In this document: piece after piece, positions 1 to 7,625 of the stretch
How positions within the stretch are numbered: the stretch's first letter is position 1
How the letters are laid out: each line of letters starts with the position of its first letter
From: Bulleidia sp. zg-1006
GTDB taxonomy: Bacteria > Bacillota_I > Bacilli_A > Erysipelotrichales > Erysipelotrichaceae
Length of the DNA: 64,000 bases
NCBI RefSeq assembly: GCF_016812035.1
Contig: NZ_CP069178.1
Location: 372,001-436,000, forward strand
Direction of reading: 5' to 3'
Translations under genes and position numbers: made by a program
The notes under the pieces: model-generated
Database searches by the model: none
The model's input: the letters and a program-made list of their open reading frames with translations, nothing else
Told to the model about the DNA's origin: nothing

Positions 1-1265
1 TTGACTTTGTCGAAGTTCCTAATCAAGCAATTCAAGACTATGAAACAAGCTTTACTTTAGAAAATGAAAAAGCAATCGTGCATTATTCAGTAAGACAAAA
101 TAGTGATTGTGATGTCCTTGTGACTTTATTTGATGCTGGTGGAAAAGAAGTTTCTAAAGCAAAAGGAGAAAAAAGCGAGTTGGTTGTTGACCAACCAATA
201 CTTTGGCAACTTCGAAATGCGTATTTATATACCTTACAAATACAATTAGTAAAAGAGGATACCATAATAGATGAATATAGTCGTCCATTAGGAATTCGTA
301 GCATTGAAATTAAAGGTGAAACAATCCTTCTAAATGGCAAGAAGATTTATCTAAAAGGCTTTGGTAAGCATGAAGATGCGGAAGTCTTTGGTCGTGGTTT
401 CAATTATCCAATAATCAAAAGAGATTTTGAATTGATGAAGTGGTCTAATGCGAATAGCTTCCGTACATCACATTATCCTTATGCAGAAGAATGGTATGAT
501 TTTGCGGATCAAGAAGGGTTTTTAATCATGGATGAAGTTCCGGCTGTCGGTATGATGCGTTCAACTAGAAATGCTGTCGATGCCGGATCTGGAAAAGTAA
601 CAAATTTCTTTCAAACCGATACGGTGCCGGCTTTATTAAAAAATCATTTAATGGCTGTTGAAGAAATGATACAAAGAGATAAAAATCATCCCTCCGTTAT
701 TGCGTATAGCTTATTCAATGAACCGGAAACTACAACGAAAGAATCATATGAGTATTTTAAGAAAGTTTTTGAATTTGCTAGAAGCTTGGATAAAACCAGA
801 CCTTTAACAGGTGCTTTTGAAAAGAACTCTGCTCCGGAATTGGATTATTGTCATGAGCTATGTGATTTTATTTGTTTAAATCGTTATTATGGTTGGTATA
901 TTTCCGGTGGTGCTGAAATGGAAGATGCGGAGGTTAAATTTAGAGATGAAATGAATCGTTGGCAAGCTAAAAAGTTAAATAAACCATTTGTCTTTACCGA
1001 ATTTGGTACAGATACACTTGGTTCTGAACATAAGTTACCATCGGTAATGTGGAGTCAAGAATACCAAAACGAGTATTACCAAATGAACTTTCAAGTTTTT
1101 GATGATTATGAATTTGTGCAGGGAGAATTAACTTGGAATTTCGCGGACTTCCAAACAGGAGAAGGAGTTTTCCGTGTGAATGGTAACAAGAAAGGTGTGT
1201 TTACCCGCAATCGTCAGCCGAAAGAAGTTGCTTTCATTCTTAAAAAACGCTGGGAAGAGAAATAG
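1..1265 (+). CDS. uidA: beta-glucuronidase (GH2), 5'-truncated by window edge
   Basis: Hydrolyses beta-D-glucuronides to glucuronic acid, feeding the uxaC/uxuB/uxuA route next door. The frame is open from base 3, so the true start lies outside; 420 residues are present and about 180 N-terminal residues (sugar-binding domain) are missing compared with the roughly 600-residue family. The TIM-barrel core is complete: acid/base Glu in the FNEP motif (codon 720-722), nucleophile Glu in TEFGTDT (codon 999-1001), and the C-terminal NGNKKG motif, whose Asn and Lys recognise the glucuronate carboxylate in characterised enzymes. The active-site loop after VPAVG is as long as in the E. coli enzyme (a Loop-1 type). 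It ends at a hairpin shared with the opposing AraC-type gene. No signal peptide can be judged. Confidence 0.93.
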   Translation, partial: DFVEVPNQAIQDYETSFTLENEKAIVHYSVRQNSDCDVLVTLFDAGGKEVSKAKGEKSELVVDQPILWQLRNAYLYTLQIQLVKEDTIIDEYSRPLGIRSIEIKGETILLNGKKIYLKGFGKHEDAEVFGRGFNYPIIKRDFELMKWSNANSFRTSHYPYAEEWYDFADQEGFLIMDEVPAVGMMRSTRNAVDAGSGKVTNFFQTDTVPALLKNHLMAVEEMIQRDKNHPSVIAYSLFNEPETTTKESYEYFKKVFEFARSLDKTRPLTGAFEKNSAPELDYCHELCDFICLNRYYGWYISGGAEMEDAEVKFRDEMNRWQAKKLNKPFVFTEFGTDTLGSEHKLPSVMWSQEYQNEYYQMNFQVFDDYEFVQGELTWNFADFQTGEGVFRVNGNKKGVFTRNRQPKEVAFILKKRWEEK

Positions 1266-1268
1266 AAA

Positions 1269-1303
1269 AAAGTGCTTTACTTAAAAATTGTAAGGCACTT
1301 TTT
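1269..1303 (+). terminator. bidirectional terminator between uidA and araC-type gene
   Basis: A 12-bp stem (1269-1280 with 1290-1301, one G-U pair) with a 9-nt loop is followed by T residues on the + strand. An A-run at 1266-1271 gives a U-tract on the - strand. It sits between two convergent stop codons, so it can serve both genes. Confidence 0.8.
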
Positions 1304-2198
1304 AATGCGATTTTTTCTCTAAACGAATAGGATCTTGAATGTATACTTTTTGGAATTCTTTGGGGGATAAGTGGTATTCTTTTCGGAAAGCTCTAAAGAA
1401 GCTGGAGTAATCACTAAATCCACTTTCTTTGAAAGCTTCTTTAATTGAAGCACCGGAAATCATTAAAGATTTAGCTTTTTCTAAGCGCTTTTTTAAGATG
1501 TATTGATGAATGGAAATGCCAACAGTTTCCTTGAAAAAATGAGAAATATAATACTTAGACACAAAGAAATGATTGGCTAACTCATCCAGACTTAAATTAT
1601 CTTCTAAATTTTGTTCAATATAGGAAATGATATTTTGAAATAAATCATCACTTTCATTCAGAATGGAAGGATTAACAGTTTCGTACGCTAAGCGCGATAA
1701 AGTTAGTAATAGGTCAAAAACCCCAAGCGCTAACATTCCTTCTTCCGCAAAGCGATGAGAATGAATTTCTTCTAAACAACGTAAAAATTTCGTATGAATT
1801 AAGGAAATATCAGAATTGCTAAAATGAAAACTAAAACGATTGGTTTCTTTTAAGTAGCGAGGAAGGAAGTCAATTTCAGGAAAAATCTTTTCATATTTTT
1901 CCATAAAACTAGGATTTAACCAAAAAATAAAACGTCGATAAGGTAAGTCTGGATTAACGTTCACGATACGATGCTTTTGACCGGCCGGAACAACCACAAC
2001 ATCAGTCTTTGTTAAGGGAAGAACAACACCATCAATATCTAAATAAATATCACCTTCTAAAGGGAGGTAAATTTCATAATAACTATGACGATGTAACTCC
2101 ACCGGCTCAAATTTTTCATCTGAATAATAGTAAAGCTCAAAATCTTGATTAACCATAAACTGGCGATAGGTAAAGCTAGATCTAAATTTCTTCTTCAT
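1302..2198 (-). CDS. AraC-family transcriptional regulator
   Basis: A 298-residue one-component regulator. The N-terminal half is a cupin-like sensor domain (ELHRHSYYEIYLPLEGD around residues 34-50, then VVVPAGQKH). The last 100 residues form the double helix-turn-helix of the AraC family (LSLDELANHFFVSKYYISHFFKE, then GFSDYSSFFRAFRKEYHLSPKEFQK). It lies between uidA and uxuA, divergent from uxuA, so it is likely the local activator responding to a glucuronide or hexuronate; the ligand is not readable from sequence. The uxuA promoter has a good -10 and a poor -35, which fits activator dependence. Confidence 0.9.
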   Translation of the reverse strand: MKKKFRSSFTYRQFMVNQDFELYYYSDEKFEPVELHRHSYYEIYLPLEGDIYLDIDGVVLPLTKTDVVVVPAGQKHRIVNVNPDLPYRRFIFWLNPSFMEKYEKIFPEIDFLPRYLKETNRFSFHFSNSDISLIHTKFLRCLEEIHSHRFAEEGMLALGVFDLLLTLSRLAYETVNPSILNESDDLFQNIISYIEQNLEDNLSLDELANHFFVSKYYISHFFKETVGISIHQYILKKRLEKAKSLMISGASIKEAFKESGFSDYSSFFRAFRKEYHLSPKEFQKVYIQDPIRLEKKSH

Positions 2199-2269
2199 AC
2201 ATTCATTTTATCGCAATTTTTACAATATGAATAACAATGACTTCAATCGGAATAAAAAAGCATGAAATT

Positions 2270-2275
2270 TATAAT
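2270..2275 (+). promoter_or_regulatory. -10 element of the uxuA operon promoter
   Basis: A perfect TATAAT lies 27 nt before the uxuA start in the 103-bp gap between divergent araC-type and uxuA genes. At 17-nt spacing the -35 position reads TCGGAA, a weak match. A weak -35 beside an AraC-type gene suggests an activator-dependent promoter. No clear operator repeat was identified. Confidence 0.5.
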
Positions 2276-2301
2276 AAATTCAAAGAAAAGAGGGACTTTA
2301 C

Positions 2302-3375
2302 GTGGAAATGACATTACGTTGGTATGGTAGTGCTTACGATACCGTTACTTTACAAGAAATACGCCAAATTCCGGGGGTAAAAAGCGTTATTACAACTTTA
2401 TATAATAAACAGCCGGGAGAGCTTTGGACTCAGGAAGAAATCCATGCTTTAAGAGAAGAGGTAGAGGCTTCAGGATTGAAAATTTCCGGTATTGAAAGTG
2501 TCAATGTTAGTGATGCAATTAAAACTGCTAGTGCTGAACGGGAACACGATATTGAAACTTACATCGAAACTCTTCGTAATTTAGGAAAAGAAAATATTCA
2601 CATGGTTTGTTATAACTTTATGCCGGTTTTTGATTGGACGAGAACGGAGCTGGCTCGTAAAAGGGAAGATGGCTCAACGGTTTTAGCCTATACGCAGAAA
2701 GCAGTGGATAATCTTGTGCCAGAAAAAATGTTTGCGTCTATTGTGGATGATATGAACGGTACGGTTATGCCCGGTTGGGAACCTGAACGCATGGCAAAAG
2801 TGAAAGAATTATTTGCCCTTTATAGAAATATGGATAACGAGACGTTATTTGAAAATTTAGTGTATTTCTTAAAAGCAATTATGCCAGTATGCAATGAATA
2901 CGATATTAAGATGGCCATTCATCCAGATGATCCGGCTTGGTCGGTCTTTGATTTACCAAGAATTATCATCAATCAAGATAATTTGTTGCGCTTAATGAAG
3001 ACGGTAGATGATGTACACAACGGGGTGACTTTCTGTACAGGTTCTTTAGGAACTAGTCTAAAGAATAATTTGCCGGCGATGATTCACTCTTTGAAAGGAA
3101 GAATACACTTTGCTCACATCCGTAATTTAAGATTTCATTCACAAGATGATTTTGAGGAAGCGGCTCACTTATCGAGTGATGGTACTTTTGATATGTATGA
3201 AATCGTGAAAGCTCTTTATGAAACGGGATTTAGTGGACCAATTCGTCCGGATCATGGTCGCATGATTTGGAATGAGAAAGCAATGCCCGGCTATGGTTTG
3301 TATGATCGTGCTTTGGGTGCTACCTATATCAATGGTTTATGGGAAGCAATTGAAAAAAGTGAAAAGGGAGAATAG
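2302..3375 (+). CDS. uxuA: mannonate dehydratase
   Basis: Dehydrates D-mannonate to 2-keto-3-deoxygluconate (KDG), third step of glucuronate catabolism. At 357 residues it has the usual Firmicutes length. The GTG start gives MEMTLRWYG, the normal N-terminus of the family, with an AGAGGGA ribosome binding site 9 nt upstream. Family features include CYNFMPVFDWTRT near residue 103, the metal-site segment KMAIHPDDP and HFAHIRNLRF with RPDHGRMIW near the end. It is first gene of an operon with uxuB, an aldolase fragment and uxaC; the stop codon overlaps a possible GTG of uxuB. Confidence 0.96.
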   Translation: MEMTLRWYGSAYDTVTLQEIRQIPGVKSVITTLYNKQPGELWTQEEIHALREEVEASGLKISGIESVNVSDAIKTASAEREHDIETYIETLRNLGKENIHMVCYNFMPVFDWTRTELARKREDGSTVLAYTQKAVDNLVPEKMFASIVDDMNGTVMPGWEPERMAKVKELFALYRNMDNETLFENLVYFLKAIMPVCNEYDIKMAIHPDDPAWSVFDLPRIIINQDNLLRLMKTVDDVHNGVTFCTGSLGTSLKNNLPAMIHSLKGRIHFAHIRNLRFHSQDDFEEAAHLSSDGTFDMYEIVKALYETGFSGPIRPDHGRMIWNEKAMPGYGLYDRALGATYINGLWEAIEKSEKGE

Positions 3376-3377
3376 TG

Positions 3378-4997
3378 ATGGAATTAAATCGTCAATCTTT
3401 AAAAGAGAAATCTTTTTGGCTAGATAGAGGCTATGAGCTTCCTCAATTTAATTTAGAAGAAGTCATATCCGAAACAAAAGAAAATCCGGAATGGATTCAT
3501 TTTGGTGCAGGAAATATTTTTCGTGCTTTTCAAGCCAATTTAATGCAAAAATTATTGAACAAAGGTCTTGTAAAAACAGGCTTAGTGGCAGTCGATGGTT
3601 TTGATTATGAAATCATTTCAAAACAATATCATCCCCATGATAATTTATCGGTTTTAGTTACTTTAAAAGCAGATGGAAAAGTAGAAAAAACAGTGATTGC
3701 CTCGATTGCTAATACAGCTATCTTGGATTTTTCAAATAAAGTAGAAATTGAAAATTTAAAGAGAATGTTTTCTAAGGATAGCTTAAAGATGGCTTCTTTT
3801 ACCATTACAGAAAAGGGGTATAGCTTAGTTAATGGTGATGGTCACTATATTCCAAATGTCTTAGCGGATTTTAAACAACATCCATTTCAAGCAAGAAGCT
3901 ATATTGGAAAAGTAACGGCTTTATTATTTACTAGATATCAAGCTAATCAAAAGCCTATTGCAATGGTATCGATGGATAATTGTGCACATAATGGCGATAA
4001 ATTATATAAGACTGTCCATACATTCGCAAAAGAGTGGGTTTCTAATCACATTGTGGAAGAGGGATTTTTGGCTTATATTGAAGATAACTCCAAAGTTAGC
4101 TTCCCTTGGACAATGATTGATAAGATTACTCCAAGACCTGATGCAAGTGTGGAAAAGATATTGAAAGAAGATGGTTTGAATTTAGCCCCAGTCATCACAT
4201 CAAAGGGCTCCTATGTGGCACCATTTGTGAATGCAGAAGAGACAGAGTATTTGGTGATTGAAGATCGTTTCCCAAATGGTAAATTACCTTTAGAACAAGT
4301 TGGTGTGGTGTATACCAATCGCGAAACAGTGGAAAAGGTTGAACAAATGAAGGTTTGTACTTGTTTAAATCCTTTACATACTGCTTTAGCCGTTTATGGA
4401 TGCCTGCTTGGTTTCCATAAAATTAGCGATGAAGTGAAAGATGGAGATTTGTTAGAATTGATTAAGAGAATCGGCTATGTAGAGGGCTTACCGGTAGTTG
4501 TTCATCCCGGTGTTTTAGATCCAAAAGAGTTTATTGACACGGTTATTGATATTCGCCTTCCCAATGTATTTATGCCTGATACCCCACAACGCATTGCAAC
4601 AGATACTTCACAAAAATTAGCGATTCGCTTTGGTCAGACTATTAAAACGTATCTATCCCAAGGTAAAGATACTTCTTTATTATTTGGTATTTCTTTAGTG
4701 ATTGCCGGTTGGTTACGCTATCTACTAGCGAGAGATGATGAAGGTAATCCAATGGAATTAAGCGATGATCCTTTACTAAAGATAATGCAAGAGAAGCTAA
4801 GTGTATTAAATAAAGATAATGTATCTTCCGTTTTAGAACCGATTTTAAAAGATCAATCTTTATTTGGAGTGGATTTAGTGAAAGCCGGCTTATCAAATCG
4901 TATTATTTCTTATTTTATCGATATGCAAGAAAAAGGTCATGTTCGTTCTGTATTACATAAAACAATGGAGGAATTAAGAAATGAAATCAATTGTTGA
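3378..4997 (+). CDS. uxuB: fructuronate reductase (mannitol dehydrogenase family)
   Basis: NAD-dependent oxidoreductase that reduces D-fructuronate to D-mannonate. The product is 539 residues, typical of the long Firmicutes form. An N-terminal Rossmann-type segment (WIHFGAGNIFRAFQANLMQ) is followed by the SMDNCAHNGDK and the helical C-terminal parts of the polyol dehydrogenase family. Two starts are possible, GTG 3375 and ATG 3378; ATG is preferred because GGGAG at 3366-3370 then has proper spacing. It is immediately downstream of uxuA and overlaps the aldolase fragment by 17 nt, so translation is probably coupled. Confidence 0.93.
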   Translation: MELNRQSLKEKSFWLDRGYELPQFNLEEVISETKENPEWIHFGAGNIFRAFQANLMQKLLNKGLVKTGLVAVDGFDYEIISKQYHPHDNLSVLVTLKADGKVEKTVIASIANTAILDFSNKVEIENLKRMFSKDSLKMASFTITEKGYSLVNGDGHYIPNVLADFKQHPFQARSYIGKVTALLFTRYQANQKPIAMVSMDNCAHNGDKLYKTVHTFAKEWVSNHIVEEGFLAYIEDNSKVSFPWTMIDKITPRPDASVEKILKEDGLNLAPVITSKGSYVAPFVNAEETEYLVIEDRFPNGKLPLEQVGVVYTNRETVEKVEQMKVCTCLNPLHTALAVYGCLLGFHKISDEVKDGDLLELIKRIGYVEGLPVVVHPGVLDPKEFIDTVIDIRLPNVFMPDTPQRIATDTSQKLAIRFGQTIKTYLSQGKDTSLLFGISLVIAGWLRYLLARDDEGNPMELSDDPLLKIMQEKLSVLNKDNVSSVLEPILKDQSLFGVDLVKAGLSNRIISYFIDMQEKGHVRSVLHKTMEELRNEINC

Positions 4998-5184
4998 TAC
5001 GTTTGAAAAAGTCGGTATTGTTCCAGCTGTGGTCATTGATGACCTGGAAGAGCTTCGTCCTTTGACTAGAGCACTTTTAAATGGTGGTTTACCTTGTGCA
5101 GAAGTGACTTTGCTTGAAAGTATAAGTGCTAGCCATAATGGTGGGAAAGCTTTAATGAATGGAAATGGAAGGGTTCAACGATGA
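4981..5184 (+). pseudogene. eda: truncated KDPG aldolase (N-terminal fragment)
   Basis: Only 67 residues, compared with about 210 for KDPG/KHG aldolase. The first 45 residues match the family (IVPAVVIDDLEEL, then ALLNGGLPCAEVTL, which carries the Glu aligned with the active-site Glu of the AEVT/LEVT motif). After that the sequence diverges (LESISASHNGGKALMNG) and stops at TGA 5182-5184, overlapping the uxaC start. The Schiff-base lysine and the rest of the barrel are absent. It keeps a good GGAGG ribosome binding site at 4967-4971, so the relic is probably still translated and may serve mainly to couple translation to uxaC. An internal deletion is the simplest explanation. Confidence 0.8.
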
Positions 5185-6575
5185 ATTGTTTTTTAGGTAA
5201 AAATTTTTTATTAACAACTGAAACAGCAAGACGTCTATTTCATGAAGTAGCCAAACAAGAACCGATTATTGATTATCATTGTCATTTAAGCTCCCAAGAA
5301 ATTTATGAAGATAAAAAGTTTGAAAATATTAGTGAAGTATGGCTTGGCAGTGACCATTATAAATGGCGTTTAATGAGAGCGAATGGTGTTCCTGAGCAGT
5401 TTGTATCAGGAAATGGTGATGCGCACCAGAAGTTTCTTTATTGGGCTTCTACTTTGGAAAAAGCGATCGGTAATCCATTGTATTCGTGGTCACATTTGGA
5501 ATTGAAACGATACTTTGGTTATGAGGGTATATTGAATGCAAAGACAGCCGAGGAAGTTTGGCAATTATGTAATGAAAAAATTAAGTGTATGTCAGCTCGC
5601 CGATTGATTTTGGATTCTAAAGTGGAGGTTTTGTGTACGACGGATGATCCGGTGGATTCCCTAGAGTGGCATGAAAAATTGAAAGCAGACACTTCCTTTC
5701 AGACACGAGTTTTACCTGCTTGGCGTCCTGATCGAGCAATGGCTATTGAAAAATCGGATTACTTGGATTATATGAGTCAATTAAGTGAAGCTTCTGGAAT
5801 GTCAATTGATACGTTTGAGGACTTAAAGAAAGCCCTATCTTTGCGTTTGGATTATTTTGAAGCACATGGTTGTCGTGTATCAGATCATGGCTTGGATTAC
5901 GTTCCTTATGTGGAAAATGCAGATGATAAAGCTTATTCCATATTCTTTAAGAAGAAATTCAATGAAGTTTTGGATAGTCAAGAGGTACACACTTTCTATG
6001 TTGCTTTATTGAAATTCTTATCAAAGGAATATAAACGAAGAAACTGGGTGATGCAACTACACTTCGGCGTAAGTCGTAATAATAATCACCGTTTATTTGA
6101 AAGGGCCGGTGCTGATGTTGGAGGTGATCACATTGGTGCTAAGGTGCCTTTGGATCAGTTATCTAAGTTCATCAATTCTTTGGTGGAAGAAGATTGTCTT
6201 CCTAGGCTAATCGTCTATTCTTTAAATCCAAATGATAATACCATCATTGATACAATATTAGCTTCTTTCCAACAAGAAGGAGTGGCCAGTTATCTGCAAC
6301 ATGGTGCCGCTTGGTGGTTTAATGATTCTTTGAATGGAATGACCAAGCAAATGAAAGAGTTGGCAGCGAATGGATTGCTGGGAAATTTTGTGGGAATGTT
6401 GACGGATTCGAGGAGTTTCTTATCCTATGCACGCCATGAATATTTTCGAAGAGTTTTATGTAAGTACATTGGTGAAGTTGTGGAATTGGGTGAGTTTCCA
6501 AATGATGAGGAAGCTTTAAGTCAATTGATTAAAGATATTTCTTACAATAATGTAAAACGATATTTCGGATTTTAA
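5181..6575 (+). CDS. uxaC: glucuronate isomerase
   Basis: Isomerises D-glucuronate to D-fructuronate (and galacturonate to tagaturonate), the entry step of the pathway. The 464-residue length fits the family (E. coli about 470). It belongs to the amidohydrolase fold: the HxH metal motif is in IIDYHCHLSSQEI (about residue 33), and the family segments DDPVDSLEWH, LPAWRPD, MQLHFGVSRNNN and GMLTDSRSFLSYARHEYFRR are all present. The ATG overlaps the stop of the aldolase fragment (ATGA). A strong terminator follows directly, closing the operon. Confidence 0.96.
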   Translation: MNCFLGKNFLLTTETARRLFHEVAKQEPIIDYHCHLSSQEIYEDKKFENISEVWLGSDHYKWRLMRANGVPEQFVSGNGDAHQKFLYWASTLEKAIGNPLYSWSHLELKRYFGYEGILNAKTAEEVWQLCNEKIKCMSARRLILDSKVEVLCTTDDPVDSLEWHEKLKADTSFQTRVLPAWRPDRAMAIEKSDYLDYMSQLSEASGMSIDTFEDLKKALSLRLDYFEAHGCRVSDHGLDYVPYVENADDKAYSIFFKKKFNEVLDSQEVHTFYVALLKFLSKEYKRRNWVMQLHFGVSRNNNHRLFERAGADVGGDHIGAKVPLDQLSKFINSLVEEDCLPRLIVYSLNPNDNTIIDTILASFQQEGVASYLQHGAAWWFNDSLNGMTKQMKELAANGLLGNFVGMLTDSRSFLSYARHEYFRRVLCKYIGEVVELGEFPNDEEALSQLIKDISYNNVKRYFGF

Positions 6576-6580
6576 TGATA

Positions 6581-6602
6581 AAACAGGCGTTGCCTGTTTT
6601 TC
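6581..6602 (+). terminator. terminator of the uxu operon
   Basis: An 8-bp perfect stem (AAACAGGC with GCCTGTTT, 6581-6588 and 6592-6599) with a 3-nt loop is followed by T residues, 5 nt after the uxaC stop. Confidence 0.85.
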
Positions 6603-6651
6603 ATATGGTCAAAGCGAAAGGAAAGTAAGAGTTTATGATATAATCTTGAAT

Positions 6652-7104
6652 ATGAAAAAGAAAGAGATTTATATCATTGCCATACTGGCTTTATTCGCTC
6701 TTGGTTTACTTGGATTTATGAAATTTAGAGAGCATTCAGTGATTAAAAAAAATGAAACAACAACTGCACCCCAACCAAAAGAAAATAAATCAAAACAAGA
6801 TATGGGCTTAACGAAGCCAACAACGAAAGCCAAAGGAAAATGGGTTGGTATTGTTCATCGCCGTAAGGTCATCCAATGGTTTGATTCAGGGATTGATGGA
6901 AGCTATGTTGTTAAAGGGGATTATGGTAAGTTTGGTGTGGAAGTGAAAAATGGAAAATGGCATGCGCATGAAGTGGATTGTCCAAATCATCTTTGTGAAA
7001 AGATGGGTTGGGATGATGGTGGCTCATTGTATCCAATTTCTTGTATTCCGAATGGTATTTATGTTGGAACAAGTGAATGGATAGAAAGTTATGTGAATTC
7101 ATGA
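6652..7104 (+). CDS. NusG domain II-containing membrane-anchored protein
   Basis: A 150-residue protein with one N-terminal membrane segment (IYIIAILALFALGLLGFM), a Lys/Pro/Thr-rich linker to about residue 60, and a C-terminal NusG_II-type beta domain ending VDCPNHLCEKMGW...SCIPNGIYV, with conserved Cys residues. Such proteins commonly sit beside Gx transporters, as here (4-nt overlap). Biochemical role is unknown. The start is ATG 6652; an upstream TTG at 6646 is unlikely, because an extended -10 (TGATATAAT, 6636-6644) lies only 7 nt from the ATG, so the message is probably leaderless. Confidence 0.75.
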   Translation: MKKKEIYIIAILALFALGLLGFMKFREHSVIKKNETTTAPQPKENKSKQDMGLTKPTTKAKGKWVGIVHRRKVIQWFDSGIDGSYVVKGDYGKFGVEVKNGKWHAHEVDCPNHLCEKMGWDDGGSLYPISCIPNGIYVGTSEWIESYVNS

Positions 7105-7607
7105 ATCGTCCTAATCAAACAAGGCATTTTACAGTGTTAGCTTTATTGGTTGCTATGGCTATTACCGTAAATTTGTTGGAAACAGCGATGATTCCACCAA
7201 TTGCAGGGGTATTTCGTATTGGTTTAGCGAATATTATTGCTTTAGTAGCGATGAAGATACTGGGTATTAAAGAAATGCTAATTGTGAATACGATGCGTGT
7301 TTTCATAGGAACTTTAATGAGTGGTACTTTCTTAGGTTCTAATTTCTGGATTAGTTTTGGGGGTGTTCTTTCCTCAAGTATCATCTTGATTGTGTGTGAT
7401 TATATGCAATCCAGCTTGTTATTTACTTCTGTTTTAAGTGCAATAGCGCATTCTGTCGGGCAAGTGATGATCGTTATGTTTTTTTATGATCAACGGCTGA
7501 TTCTAGTTATTTTGCCTTATTTCTTATTATTATCTATTCCTACTGGATTATTGACTGGTTATATCTCTAAGTTAGCTATCCAAAGAGTGAAACCAATGCG
7601 TGCTTAG
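7101..7607 (+). CDS. Gx transporter family integral membrane protein
   Basis: A 168-residue polytopic protein with about five hydrophobic segments, of the Gx_transp family (often named heptaprenyl diphosphate synthase component I in databases). Matching family features are ALLVAMAITVNLLE, the motif FRIGLANIIALVAMKILG and NTMRVFIGTLMSGTFLG. The family resembles S-components of ECF transporters; substrate is unknown. ATG 7101 overlaps the stop of the preceding gene; ATG 7077 is also possible, but neither has a clear ribosome binding site, so coupling favours 7101. Confidence 0.75.
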   Translation: MNRPNQTRHFTVLALLVAMAITVNLLETAMIPPIAGVFRIGLANIIALVAMKILGIKEMLIVNTMRVFIGTLMSGTFLGSNFWISFGGVLSSSIILIVCDYMQSSLLFTSVLSAIAHSVGQVMIVMFFYDQRLILVILPYFLLLSIPTGLLTGYISKLAIQRVKPMRA

Positions 7608-7625
7608 GTTCAACCTAAGCTTTTT
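7602..7625 (+). terminator. terminator after Gx transporter gene
   Basis: GCTTAGG at 7602-7608 pairs with CCTAAGC at 7614-7620, followed by TTTTT. The stem overlaps the stop codon of the Gx gene and abuts the 3' end of the convergent NERD gene. Confidence 0.8.
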
